NCBI GenBank assembly: GCA_030490835.1
Contig: CM059975.1
Coordinates: 58,519,174 to 58,583,173 of the forward strand
Length of the DNA: 64,000 bases
Direction: 5' to 3'
Source of the DNA: Annona cherimola
Lineage: Eukaryota > Streptophyta > Magnoliopsida > Magnoliales > Annonaceae
Shown: positions 46,539 through 58,786 of the stretch, one piece after another
Layout: each line of letters begins with the position of its first letter
Numbering within the stretch: the first letter of the stretch is position 1
Position numbers and translations under genes: made by a program
The notes under the pieces: generated by a model
Database searches by the model: none
What the model was told of the DNA's origin: nothing
Seen by the model: only the letters and a program-made list of their open reading frames with translations

Positions 46539-47460
46539 GGGTCCACTTGCAGCAGTTTTTGAACGATTTGTCCACCTAATTTTTATTTTAGTTAATGGGT
46601 GTTTAATCACCCTAGGTAACTAGCATAATTAGGGGTCAATTTAGCTATTAAAAAAAATCATTAAAATTTTCAAAAGTTGCTTTGAATGTGCACATCATTC
46701 TTGCTCATGTTGCTGTCCACGTCCATGTGCCTTGATGTTTTGCCATTTTGTGCCATAAAATTCATCCCAAATTAATGCCATTAACCACCCTTGTCATGTA
46801 GCTCACTTAATTTCATATTTTGTAATTTTTAAAAATAAAAAATATCATGTAAATAGCCCATTTGGACGTCCATTCCATGCCACCTATTTCAAAATCCTTT
46901 GAGCTAATCCATTAGCCATTAAATTATGCCATTAAGCACTTGATTTTATTATGGATTTTATTACCTTAAATAATTCATAAAATTCATGTGTCATTATCTC
47001 CTTTTGACACCTCATTTTTGCCACTAAAACTATAATTAATCACCGCTCTTTAACATAAACACAAACTTACATTTTTTATGCATAAAAATTAATAATATAC
47101 ACCCATTTTTGTGCAACCAATATCCCATCATCATTATCTTAATCCAAGCCTCTCATTGCATAGATCTCATAATTTTAACTGTTCATTTCAAATTTCGTCT
47201 CAATCCGACTTTTCTAGCTCAATTTATGCTCATTTGAAACCATCTTTAGATTTTGATGGTGATGATCGATTTTCACCTTACTTTCATCATAATTTTCATA
47301 ATTCATCATTTTCATAGGGTTAAGCACTAATTTATGTACTTACCTTTCAATTTTCATCTTAATCCGCCTTTCCGGCGTCGAGTTACGCATTTTCTAGTTT
47401 AATATGTATATGCCAAATGCATATACATAAGTCTTACTTGGGTCTGGTTATCACAAAGGA

Positions 47461-48525
47461 TTGATGAATAGGTATAGGAAGAATGATGGAAGGGATAGAT
47501 TGAAATTGTAAGATATACCTATGATATGTTGATTTTTACGGTTTTATGAACATATGATGATTTGTCATAATTATGTTGTAAATATAGGAAATTGCTATGA
47601 TATTTTGATAGGTATATGAATCATAAAGGAAAAGTAATTTTTCACTATGAAAAGTGATGTTGGAAAGGAAAGTAGGAAAAAAAGTAAGATTTGAGAAAAA
47701 TATAGATAAAATGTGGATATTTAAGAAATATATGTTATATGTAGTTCTAACTCCACTTTTTATGATTGACAGGATTAGTGATCGAAAGAGCCGCACTCAA
47801 GGTGAGTATGTAGTCGAAGAATCCTTCCTTGATGACATGATAATTATATATTAAGAATTATGCATAATGAGAAGCTCGTAAAAAAATGGGAGTGGAAAGA
47901 GGAAAATGAAGAATGACGAAGGGAAAGATATGGTACCAAAAAGAGTGATATCATAGTAAGGATTGGTAGATAAGTATAGAAAGAATGAAGGAAAGGAGAA
48001 GATTTAAATCATGATATTTATATAATGTATTATCTATCATAATATAGAAAGGATACTATAGATTGTCCTAGTATTGGTATTTTCATTAGAAAATACCTAA
48101 GTAGTAAGAATAAAATAGATGAAGTTAGCAAAAGAGACTTTCTGTTGATAAAGATATGTATGAAATATATTTGAGGCAAAGGTGTTCTTTGCTATAGAAA
48201 TGAATTTGTTCTTATGTATATATCAAGTATATATGGAAAGAAAGAAAATGGTTATTACTAATCTTTCTATTGACATGATTAAACGTGTAATTTATGTTCA
48301 TGCATATAAAAAAAATGTTATGTCTATTACCAAGAGTAATAGACTCAGTTAAGAGATAATGAAATAAATAGATTGCTACAAGTAGCAACTCCAAACATAG
48401 TACTAAGACAATTTGTTCTTAGTATGGGGATATGAGGCAAGAAAGGAAGTAGGAAAATATTGATAGGCAAAAGAAAACTCAAATCAGAGTTCTGCAGCAA
48501 AAGCATGATGATCCCATTTAAAATA
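47461..48525 (+). other. INT2 continued, non-coding
   Basis: It aligns with 10595-11204 and then 20220-20650 of INT1, with copy 2 absent. A perfect 9-bp stem hairpin (GGTATTTTC/GAAAATACC) at 48076-48097 is missing from INT1. No gene is seen. Confidence 0.65.
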
Positions 48526-49170
48526 TATATGGGAAGAAAGTAGAGAAGAAATACCCTAATTTGTAAGAATTGCAAAAAAAATGGGATTATGGTGAGTGCC
48601 TACATGGTTCAAGTAAATGTTATAAATGTAGTCAAGCAGGCCACGTGGCAAGGGATTGTGGAACAGCTGAGGCTAGAGAGATGAAATGTTCTATTGGCAA
48701 CCAAGTAGGACATATATCACCCCACTGTCCGAATAAACCGCAAAGAATTTCGGCATGTGGAAGGCCCGCTCACCAAATGACTCCTGCAATCGCCATTCAA
48801 GAAGGCACTGCAACAAACTAGGTGCATGTTTAGGCCTTGAATCGTACAGAATCTCAAGACCAAGAAGAAAAGATGATTAAAGGTATGATTTATATTTTGG
48901 AAAATTTAGCCGTAGCATTATTTGATTTAGGTACTACACATTCATTTATATCATATCAATAGGTAACCACACATGCACTGCAAGTAGAAGAAACAAGTAG
49001 CATAATCCATGTAGAATCTCCTATCTATTGGTTAGTAAGTATCAATCAAATATATAAGTCATGCCCTACTTAGATAGGATCAATGATGTTGGAGGCCGAC
49101 CTGATCCTACTACCCATACCTGAATTTGATGTAATACTTGGAATGGATTGGCTACGCAGATAGGTATGAG
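48525..49170 (+). pseudogene. Chromovirus gag C-terminus and protease remnant (INT2)
   Basis: The knuckle CYKCSQAGHVARDC lies near 48618-48660, followed by HISPHC. A one-base change before it breaks the upstream knuckle frame that is still open in INT1. The protease remnant at about 48880-49165 reads FDLGTTHSFIS and later DVILGMDWL, with the same altered active site (DLG) and the same stop after SYQ as INT1. It is inactive. Confidence 0.75.
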
Positions 49171-50120
49171 AGGAGTTTCCTCTGTGATGAAGAGATAAGG
49201 ATTAAGAATGGTGGAAATGAGGAAAAGAGTAAGAGGAAAGTAAAGATAACCTAATTGGTCTAGCACTAATGTTCCCACTAGGTAATACATATGTAGTAAG
49301 AAAGGGATAGAAAAAAAAAATTTAGTCGCTTCTGACTTTTTAATAATAAATGAATGCAGGATGTTTTGATATTTTACATTATATGCTAAAGTATACATGA
49401 TAAAGAAAGGTAAGTAATTTATATATGATTTCGTTATGAATTATGTTCATGATAAATGAGAAAGGATGTGATAAATGAGAAATGATGTGTTAAATGAGAA
49501 GGGATGTACGAATATGATTGATGGTTTGGAAATCATGTTTATGCTAATTATGATAATAGAATGATGTTGGCATGGATATTATATTTAATGGACTTTTTGA
49601 AGATGTGTAGAAACCATGTTTAAATGAGATTGTGCTAGCATACATGTTGATTTCTTAGCATAATGAAAAACAAAATTTTTGGACATAAATTGTGATTAAA
49701 AATCACAATATTATGATCAAGGAATGTTATATATGATAAGAATTAAATGAAATTTTCATAGCCTAAATTCATGTTTGAAACATGAATTATAGAATTATAT
49801 ATATATTGATGGCTAAGAATAATATTTTTAGTCAATTGATCATGATTAATACATGACTAATAAAGTTAAGTATGTTGAATGAAAATGTTAAATGAAACAT
49901 TTATTTTGTTATCAATCATGATAAATTCATGATTAATATACATGATGAAATTAAGTAGAGTAGTGATTTTGAAAGGAAATTATTATGAGTGATAATTTAA
50001 GAGATATCCATGTAAATAGTCAAGCCCTTATGATATAACAATAGCTATCAAGCAAACATATAGATGACCCCATTTGAAGTCCTATAGGGACAAAAGTGTT
50101 GAACCCCACTAAATTGGGAT
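49171..50120 (+). other. INT2 spacer, no gene seen
   Basis: AT-rich and collinear with the INT1 spacer. RT, RNase H and the integrase core are missing here too. Confidence 0.55.
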
Positions 50121-50631
50121 AAGATGGGAGAAGGAAAGCTAGCCCAGATCTATCAAGAGGAATGACAGAAAAAAGTACAAGTGGTCCATCAATACATAGT
50201 CACGGCTTAAAGCCGACAGAAAAGTTATACCAACTGTAACAGAAAAGACTTAAAGATTCAAGTTGGAGATCATATATTTGTGATAATAATGCCATTTAAA
50301 AGAGATCATGAGACTTGAGAAAAGGAGTAAATTCAACCCAAGATACATAAGGCCATTTGAAGTATTGAAGAAAAGTTGTCAATTCATGACCACTTAAATT
50401 ATGAAGAAAGAACAGTTAGAATTTTGGACCACAAGGTAAAGAAGCTTCGGAATTGGGAGATTGAGTATGTCAAATATATATATATATATGTAACAAAAAA
50501 AAATTCAATGGAACTGATATGCAGAAACTGAAGCTACTTGGGAACTTCAAGAGGAAGTTAAGAGGAAATACCCCCACTTATTTGAAGTATAGCATGTTTC
50601 GGGACAAAACCTATTATAAGGGGGGGAGGAT
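50120..50631 (+). pseudogene. Integrase C-terminus and chromodomain tail remnant (INT2), and polypurine tract
   Basis: Broken frames parallel to those of INT1. The chromodomain end (ETEATWELQEEVKRKY) lies near 50525-50580. A polypurine tract AAGGGGGGGAGGAT at 50618-50631 leads into L3. Confidence 0.6.
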
Positions 50632-51719
50632 TGTGAAACTCCGAATTTTAAGCTTAATAAATATAGTTTGAAATCATCTAAAGGATGAAAATCGAAATCT
50701 CATAAAATGAAGGGTTCAGGTGTAACCCATATGGGAAATGAAAATTAGTGGAAAAAATAATTAAGTAAAGTAGGGATTAGCAATAATCACGGAAAGACAA
50801 AAATGGATGGAGAATGCTTAGGTGGCAACTCGTTAAAATTCATTTTCCATGTCATTTTGGAAATTTAAGAATATGGTTAAATCGGGAATTTTTTAGGAAA
50901 TTCATATCGGACAATGTTAAAGTCCAATTGAGATGAAATTTTAAGGATAACTTGATCATGAGGTAACTTACGTGATCAACGGTGGAATTTTGAAAATTAT
51001 GATTAAAAATATTATTAGCATAATTAATGTTATAAATTAGCTTCAAAAGACCATAAGTTGGTCTATAATGATTATTTGAAGATGAAAATTTTTATGGGTT
51101 ATGAAGAATTATTTAGAATAATTATGAAAATTTCAAAATTCACATTTGAAATGTATGTGAATTTTGTGGAGACATATATATGTCCATTTTTCAATAATTA
51201 AATAAAAATAGGTACACAACTCCAATGAAGGTGAAATTTTAAGGGAATGCTTAAATTAATATGCCCAATTTAATCAAGGAATTAAATTTTGGAAAACGTG
51301 TTTCTAAAATTTAAAAAAAATATTTTATGTCCAAATATGAATTAGTTAATTAAAATAAAACAAAAAATTTTTTAAAATTTTTCGAAAGGTGCATTTTTGT
51401 GAGAAATTGTATATATATTAATAAGAAAATTTTCCATAATATATAAGTGTGAATATAGGCAGTTATGATTTAATTTATTAATGTGGGAATTTACCATTTG
51501 TAAAAAAAGAGGAAAATGAGGACAGCGCGCTGGATGACGGTGCATGGACAGCGACAATTGCATTTTTTTAAAAAAAAAATAGAAATGATCTAAGGGCGGC
51601 ACGTAAGATAAATGCATGCAATTGCTGGATTATGAAAAAATTGAACATCTGTAATTGGGTTTAAACGGCAACTGAAGTTGAGTGATTATTAACCACGGTG
51701 AACCGCTAAACTGCAAATA

Positions 51720-51728
51720 TATATAAAG
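51720..51728 (+). promoter_or_regulatory. TATA box of L3
   Basis: TATATAAAG in the same context as L1. Confidence 0.65.
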
Positions 51729-54700
51729 GGCAGACAGATGGAATGCGTCCGTCCTGCTGAAGCTTTAAAGAAGTGCTGCTGAATTTTAATCAAGGCAGCG
51801 ACATTTTCCAACAAAGGAGAAAAAAAAGCAATGAGCAAAAGGTTTTGTCCATTCTTTTATTATTTTATTTTCTTTCCTTTAATACAGAAGCTCTCAAACA
51901 GGTTTCAGAATTCTGATTCTTATTTTTTAGAAATTGTAGTTAATACCCTGAATAAATAGATTGCTGGATGTTTTGTGGAAGAAATATTTGTTGCTGAAAA
52001 AAAAAATTTTAATGGTGCATTTTGTAGACAGTTATAAGTATTAAAAAAACAAAAGAAGGGGGCAACGTAAGTTCGACAGGAATTATTGATTTTTAGTTAA
52101 GATCAGTATGATTTTCATATGACTTCAATTAATTCTGGCATGATTTTGCCGATTAAATCATTCAGCAAATAGATTAATTATTAAACTGAAAATTTTCCCA
52201 GTTGAATGTTAATTGCTGTTGAACGTTTGGGCAGCAGCATTCTTTTAAAAAAAATTATTTAAATGCAAAAGGGAAGGCATATTGCTGGACGGGCAGAACA
52301 TCAAAAAAATTTTATTGTTGAAATTTAATTAAGAAAGGTGGACGTTCCAAGCATTCAAACAGGTTCTTCCTTTAAGTTTTTTTTTATTATTCATGATATT
52401 TTGTTTTAATTCTGAAATGCTATTTCATCCCCTATTTGATGCTGATCGTTATTAAGATTTTTAATAACCAGTATATATATAAATGCATGGATGATCATTG
52501 TTAACGTCCAGATTGTTACATCAATTAATTACGGTTCTGATTTCATGTTGAATTAATGTCTATACAGATTTTAATTTCTATTAAAATTGTGTTTAATGTA
52601 TGGCTTAAAAATATTGGGTATAAGTGACGATTAAAACAGATTTTTATTATAATCATGATTTAATAGGATAGAAAATAATGAATAGATGGGTAAAGACTAA
52701 TGCTAAAACATATTTTTATTTATTTATGTTGAATTAGCGAATTGAAATGATAAAAAAATGATAGACATGAAAACATGTTCAAAATGGATTTTTAAAACCT
52801 ATTATAGTCATGTTTGTATAGTGGGTTGAAATGATGGAATGAGGGACAATAATGGATGCCCAAACAGATTTCGAAATCTGTATAAAACATGTTTAATATA
52901 TGGTTTTTGATGATAAAAGGATGGGTAAGATTAATGTTAAAACCAATTTTATTTTCCTACATAATTATGTTTAATTTGTGGTTTATAGATAATGAAAGAA
53001 AGGTTGTAAAATTTCTGAAAATTAGACAAGCATGGATTGTTTCTTTAATTTATTAAATATTAATCCATGCATATATAATGTTTAATTAAGTGTTAAAATG
53101 ATTTATGGGTTCGATAAGATATGACTCCCAATCAAGTGATGTCAAAAATAGCTAGGCTAAAATGTTTGAATTTTCATGGTCTAAATAGCCATGAAATAAT
53201 GAGTATGTGTATAAATGTATAAAAACAGATTTTAAATTCTGTTCTAATCATGTTTAATTAGTGATTTATAGATGATGGAAGGATGGTTAGTATTAGCCAA
53301 ACATGTAAATGTGATTAGGAGATAGTTGTATGAGATAAAATATATATGGGTTAGAAAAATAAGTTCAATGTGCAAGCATTGAATGTTATAAATAGTCCTT
53401 TTTATTTGTATAGGAAAAGGAAAAGGAAAAATGGAAGGTACAAGTTGACTACGTAGGTAAGCAAGCAACCCTTTTTAAAATACAATTTTATACGACTTTA
53501 CTCTACAAATCTTAAATTGTTTTGAAAATCGCTTTGTTAGAAGCAAATCCTTTTAATGTTGAAAAATATTGAAATGCAAATGTTGAAAAGGTTGTGTGGG
53601 AAGGAAAATGAGATTTTAAAATGGTATTTGAAATAAATGTTTTAAAATAGTTTTGTTATAAGGTTTTGAAGTATTTTAATGATATGTTTCAAAGGTTCTC
53701 TAAATATTGGATTATTTTGAAATTTCCAAAATCTATTGTTCGAGAAGGATTTAAGGAAGGTCAACACGATAAATTAACTTGAAAAATGATTTGAGTAATG
53801 TTCAAAGGATTATAGAAGTCTATCACATATAGAAATGAACAATAAGACAGGTGGACAAAAGTATATGATATTAGATGAAAGCATGTACTTGCATGTCCTT
53901 TGATCATAAAAAACCCATAAATGGGAAAAGCGTTTGTAAGAAAATCTTTTGGTTTCAAATATTTTTAACAACGTTTTATCATTCAAAAAATTATTTACAA
54001 AACGATTAGAAAATATTGTTATCTCAAATATTTTCCTTCAATACTTCAAATGATTTATGAAATATAAATATTTTAAGGTTGGCCATCCTTAAAAACCGTT
54101 TTGAGTATAGAACTCGTTAACATGGGTTAAGCCCAGTTTTCAAGATTTGAAAGGAATACAGACTGAGGTCTGTATTTTATGAAAGCATGCTAGCATCAAG
54201 TTTTTTGAAAAAGGACACAGACTGTGGTCTGTGGTTTTTATAAAATCATGCTAGCATGTGAATGTGAAGGAAAAGTGTGCACAAGGATTTTGTACTAGGT
54301 CTACTGTAAAGGATATGCAAATCGGACGGGGTTGCAAATTGGGCCCCCTTTGCATAGACCGAGTTGCTTGAATAAGGCTAAATGTCGGCGGCGCCCTCCC
54401 TGAAAATGGGAAATGGACACGGATAGCCGCCTGGCTCGTGAGCTATCACCTGGAAAGGTTTCTCTCATAATGAAGGATGATCACTTGATAAGTGTCACCT
54501 ACCAAATGGACAGAGACGTATTGCATGTTGCATATGCTTAAAAAGGGTTTTATGAAAAGTATTTTAGGGCATGAGAATGTCCAATGAGAAAAGGAGTTTC
54601 GATGAAAATGGTTTTAGAACGTAAATATGTCCATGGAAAAAGAATTTATATGTGAAGTTTTCAAGCATATGTTTGCCATGAATTGGGATTATGAAATATT

Positions 54701-55191
54701 TATGAAAGGTTTTTATGAAAAGGTTTCCTCCAATTGCTAGTCGAACGCTTGTTAAGCGTTTACTACTAAAAGGTGAGAAATGCATTTAAAATGAAAAAAT
54801 GCTTGCTTATTGAGTTTTGACTCATATTTTGTTTTCCCCAACCATAGACAGGTACAGCACCAGCTACGCAGGAAAGGAAAAGAGTATGAAGAAAACTTTT
54901 CAAAAAGCTGGTCTGTATATGGTATGAATGATTATATGAAATTTTCAAAATATGTATGTATGAAATGTTTAGACTGAAAGAACTTATGATGTAGATAAGT
55001 CAGTTGTTATGATATGAATAATATATGTGAAATTGATGTCAAGAATGTGTTCATATATGATGATATGATGTTATGTAATGAGTTATTATGAGTATCATGT
55101 CTAAAGTTGATGACAAGTGTTTGTTATGTGATGAAAGAAAAGGAATGAAAGAAAAAAAAATTGGACGAGAACCAATTAAAAATCCCGCCAT

Positions 55192-55218
55192 GTGATCAGG
55201 GTAACAATCCTGAATCAC
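55192..55218 (+). other. Conserved U5 hairpin, L3 copy
   Basis: GTGATCAGG, loop GTAACAAT (one change), CCTGAATCAC. Confidence 0.6.
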
Positions 55219-55279
55219 GTTTACCAATCAATAAAGATCCCGGAGTACGGCTTCTAGGCACCCGGGTCGGGGCGCCACA

Positions 55280-56416
55280 CTAGGGGCGCCTAGGCACCAA
55301 GGCATGAATTCCTAAGGTTTGCAAAAAAGTTTCAAGTTGCCCAGCACACAGAGAGTTGGTGCCTAGGCACCAATACACATCCATATGTGCAGATTTCAGT
55401 GCGTGTGCTGCGCAATGCCACTCTATAAATAGATCCTAGGGGTTTGCGCGCGAGAGAACGGAAGAGAGACCCCAGGAATGGAATTACACAGAAGAGAAAG
55501 ACGAAAATGCGATCAAAGCACAGATTGAAGAGAGGATTCAACTCCGTTGGTGGAAGCCGATGGAAAACCAGTTTGCTCTTATTCTTTCTATTTTTCTTTC
55601 TCTGCTTTCATGGATACTTTCAATATGGATGTAATGGATGTTATGATCATGTCTTTGAACTAAACCTCCATTAGATGGATAGTTAGGATGGATTGAACTC
55701 TAAACTACATTGTCTTGGTTCTTTGAAATTCAGGAATGAATATTTGATATTATATATGATTGTGTATGATTCACCCTTGCATGTGTGATTTTAACACTTT
55801 TTGTAAGATTAGCTACCTTATAAGATGATTTAATTGCTTGATTTATCATTGGAAGAGGAAAATCTCTGCTAGATCCATGTGTAGGGCATAGGTTTTCTCT
55901 TTGTAAGGGGAATTGTTTAACGAATAGGAATATACCGTTAAACCCTGTGTAGTCACTAAACAGGTTATGTACTTATCAATTTCACTTTATTTAATGGCAT
56001 GCGAACACAGCAATTAAATAGGGTGTAATTAGCTTTATATAGTGTTGGAAAACATATATAGAGATTATTGAACTTGGGCTAGTAAATCCATACACAATCC
56101 AATAAAAAGAACCAATGCGATATAGTTTAGATTCAAGGATTTCGAGCTATCCATCTATCATCCCCGATTAGTAACCCCGTTTCTAATATCCAGCAGTTCC
56201 GTGAACTCTACTCAGATTTCTTATTGCATTTTTTTAGCTTTAGTTTAAATTCAAAAATTCAGAATTTTCGACCCACCGAAAGCAATTAAACTAATTAATA
56301 ATTCCGATTAACAATTCCTCGTGGGAACGATACTCTACTCACTCTTTATTACTTGACACGACACGTATACTTGCGTAAATAGCGAGCATTTTAATTGACA
56401 TATACGCAGCTTGTCA
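55280..56416 (+). repeat. Athila 5' LTR, left part missing
   Basis: It aligns with the 3' LTR from about 63630 onward; the first 350 or so bases present at 63282-63630 are absent because L3 abuts here. It contains a TATA box TATAAATA at 55424-55431 and the palindromes GGCGCCTAGGCACC and GGTGCCTAGGCACC near 55284 and 55355. It ends CTTGTCA, just before the primer site. The small open frame 55444-55674 is LTR sequence, not a gene. Confidence 0.82.
55424..55431 (+). promoter_or_regulatory. TATA box of the Athila 5' LTR
   Basis: TATAAATA. The 3' LTR has TTTAAATA at the matching place (63759), so that copy has lost the consensus. Confidence 0.65.
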
Positions 56417-56423
56417 AGTTTTT

Positions 56424-56440
56424 TGGGTCGTTGCTGGGGA
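56424..56440 (+). other. Athila primer-binding site, degenerate
   Basis: TGGGTCGTTGCTGGGGA compared with the usual Athila TGGCGCCGTTGCCGGGGA. The changes include C to T at CpG. Confidence 0.7.
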
Positions 56441-56579
56441 GTTGTTTAGCTAATTATTGTTAGTTTTATTGTTTTCTTGTATAATTCTGTAGAATAGTTT
56501 ATTTTCATAATTTCTTTTAATTTAGAATTTTTTTCGCTAGTTCAATTGAATTGGTTTTTGCAGATTAATCTCATATTGC

Positions 56580-58290
56580 ATGTGCCGAGGCAGAGCCGGA
56601 AAGGAGATTTTTATTCCTTTTGATCCGGAACCCGAACGAACTTATTTGAGAAGGCGTCGTAAGAGCAGGGAAGTTAGGAGCTAACAACATACTATGGAGC
56701 GCATCGAGAATCAGGATGAGAACGTTCACACAAACCAACAGGGGAACCAAAGAATTGAGGTTCTAATTCATCCACCTCAAGATGATTTAGACCAACCCAT
56801 TTGGGATCTCATTGCGCTGGGCCAGAACGCAGTTCAGACTAGCATCGTACCTCCTCCTATCGACACCAACAACTTTGAGATCAAACCGATGATTTTCCAG
56901 ATGCTCTAGTCCATTGGGCAGTTCTAGCGTCTGAAGATTCACACCACAATTTATGGAATTTCCTGCAGAACGGAGTCTCCGACGAGGCAATGCGGCTACG
57001 GACTTTCCCATTTTCTCTGCGGGATAGAGCTTCGGAGTAGCTAGACTCTCTGCCTCCGAACTCTGTCAATACATGGAACGACTTGGCTCAGAAATTCCTG
57101 AAAAAATATTTTCTGCCTACCAAATTAGCCAAGCTGAGGATGGACATAGTCTCGTTTAAGCAACATGGAGAGGAGACCCTATCAGAGGCGTGAGATCGCT
57201 TCAATGACCTGCTCTGAAAATGCCCACATCATGGAATTCAACCGTGGGTTCAAATTCAAATTTTTTATAATAGTCTCCAGGATTCCACCCGTCACATGGT
57301 GGATTTTTCATCAAACAGTTCTATGCTGAGGAAAAGCTATCGAGAATCATACGCCCTACTCGAACACATGGTGGCCAATACCTATCAACTGCCATCTGAC
57401 AGGAGCCGAAGTGGGGGTCTACTCCAATTGGACGCAGTTTCATCGATTAAAGCCCACATCGATGCTTTAGCCCAACAGATTCAGAATTTATCCAGGCCAG
57501 CCAACATCAGTGCAGTAGGGGCATTTACACCACAACAGCCGATAGCAGCAGATATTTGCATGTGGTGTGGCGAATTCGGCCATCCTAGTGATGAATGTGC
57601 CTCCAATCCGGAGTCCATTAATTACGTGGGAAATTTCTAGAGAAATTCAACAAATCAGTATGGAAACAACTACAACCAAGGCTGGAGAAATCATCCCAAC
57701 TTTTCATGGAACAATCAGACGACGCCGAATCAGCTGCCTGGATTCTCACAGCAGCCATTGCAGCAACAGCCAGCAAGACCAATGCAATTCAATCCACCAC
57801 CGCGAGAAGAGAAGAAATCTAATCTGAAAAATCTCTTTATGCAATTCATGCAATCTCGGATCACGACGAACAAGAACTTGGAAGCACAGATAGGCCAACT
57901 GGCCTCAGCTTTAAATAACCGGCCTCAAAGTTCTTTGTTGAGCGACACTGAGCAAAACCCAAGAGGAAAAGGCAAAGAACAGGTGCAAGCAATCACATTG
58001 CGTAGTGGGAAGCAGTTACCCAATGCAATTCCACCAAAATCGGTAACTGAACCCACTAATCCTCTAATTCAGTAGTCACAGGAGCTAGCGGAACCAGATA
58101 CTACCCAGAAGCAACTGGACGCTAAAATCGACACAAATCAAAGGCCGCCTCCTCCATTTCCTCAAAGATTAGCAAAAACTAAAAAGGAGGGTCAATTCAA
58201 GAAATTTTTAGAGGTATTAAAGCAGCTACATATTAACATGCCTCTTGTCGAAGCATTGGAATAGATGCCGAGCTGCACCAAATTTTTGAA
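56580..58290 (+). pseudogene. gag: Athila gag, disrupted
   Basis: The start MCRGRAGKE is followed by the family segment FDPEPERTYLRRRR. Further on are pieces of the retrotransposon gag domain: TFPFSLRDRA near 57005 and TWNDLAQKFL near 57072. A zinc knuckle CMWCGEFGHPSDEC lies near 57558. Stops include 56682, 56907, 57038, 57191, 57214, 57638, 58073 and 58262, and there is at least one frame change near 56930. Most stops are one C-to-T or G-to-A step from the expected Gln, Trp or Arg codon. Confidence 0.85.
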
Positions 58291-58312
58291 AGACGTGCTA
58301 TAAAAAAGGCGG

Positions 58313-58786
58313 TTGACGGAATTCGAGACAGTGACATTAACAGAGGAAACCAGCGCTATGGTGCAGAGGAAGCAGCCCCCTAAGCTCAAATACCCAGGAA
58401 GTTTCACTATCCAGTGCACAATTGGAAACCAATACTTCGGGAGAGCTCTATGCGGCTTGGGAGCCAGCATTAATCTCATGCCCAAGTTGATTTTTAGAAA
58501 ACTGGGCCTCGGGGAAGCCCGACCTACGACAGTAACACTGCAACTGGCGGACCGATCTATTACGTATCTAGAGGGTATTATTGAGGAAGTTCTTGTCAAG
58601 GTGGACAAGTTCATTTTTCCTGCTGATTTTATTATCCTAGATTACGAAGAAGATCGGGACGTGCCAATTATTCTGGGTCGACCCTTCCTTGCAACGGGTA
58701 AGGCCATCATCGATGTACAGGATGGAGAGCTAACCATGCGGGTTCAGAGCGAACATGTTACTTTTAGCATGTTCAAGGCGATGTAG
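58313..58786 (+). pseudogene. Athila protease region, open but with active-site Asp lost
   Basis: A 157-codon open stretch with the aspartic protease layout: KYPGSFTIQCTIGN, ALCGLGASINLMP, DVPIILGRPFLATG, IIDVQDGELTMRV. In the family the catalytic motif is CDLGAS. Here Asp is Gly (GAC to GGC), so the enzyme should be dead. A stop at 58784 separates it from RT, where the family normally continues. Confidence 0.85.

Larger units (their letters stand above)
31105..47455 (-). repeat. S2, antisense solo LTR of about 5.7 kb, split by Sirevirus copy 3
   Basis: On the minus strand it starts TGTGATAACCAG and ends TTGGGGTGCCACA. The duplications AAGGA lie at 31100-31104 and 47456-47460, and the empty site is visible in INT1 near 10590. 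The LTR sequence occupies 31105-35879 and 46544-47455, about 5.69 kb, which is very long for an LTR. No internal domain is present. No gene is seen, and open frames such as 35024-35458 have no recognisable domain. It holds two groups of quasi-palindromic repeats, listed separately. Confidence 0.92.
5879..55279 (+). mobile_element. Three-LTR tandem gypsy element, Tekay-like chromovirus, with nested insertions
   Basis: Three copies of one 4.6-4.7 kb LTR (L1, L2, L3) alternate with two copies of one internal region (INT1, INT2). After the nested insertions are removed, INT1 is about 3275 bp and INT2 about 3282 bp. The internal regions keep gag zinc knuckles, an aspartic protease remnant and a chromodomain-like tail (EATWE), but no RT, RNase H or integrase core. 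The primer site resembles the initiator-Met type. Long LTRs plus a chromodomain point to Tekay/Del chromoviruses, which is an inference. The left end of L1 lacks its first 40 or so bases. The right end abuts a truncated Athila LTR. Confidence 0.8.
50632..55279 (+). repeat. L3, last LTR of the tandem element (4648 bp)
   Basis: An uninterrupted copy from TGTGAAACTCCG to GGGGCGCCACA and the best reference for the family. Its TATA box is at 51720-51728, the palindromic CATGCTAGCAT units near 54180-54260, the GATAGCC hairpin near 54423, and the conserved U5 hairpin at 55192. It has no gene. The sequence right after it (CTAGG) belongs to the Athila LTR and would be the target duplication, but the left partner is not found. 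Confidence 0.93.
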
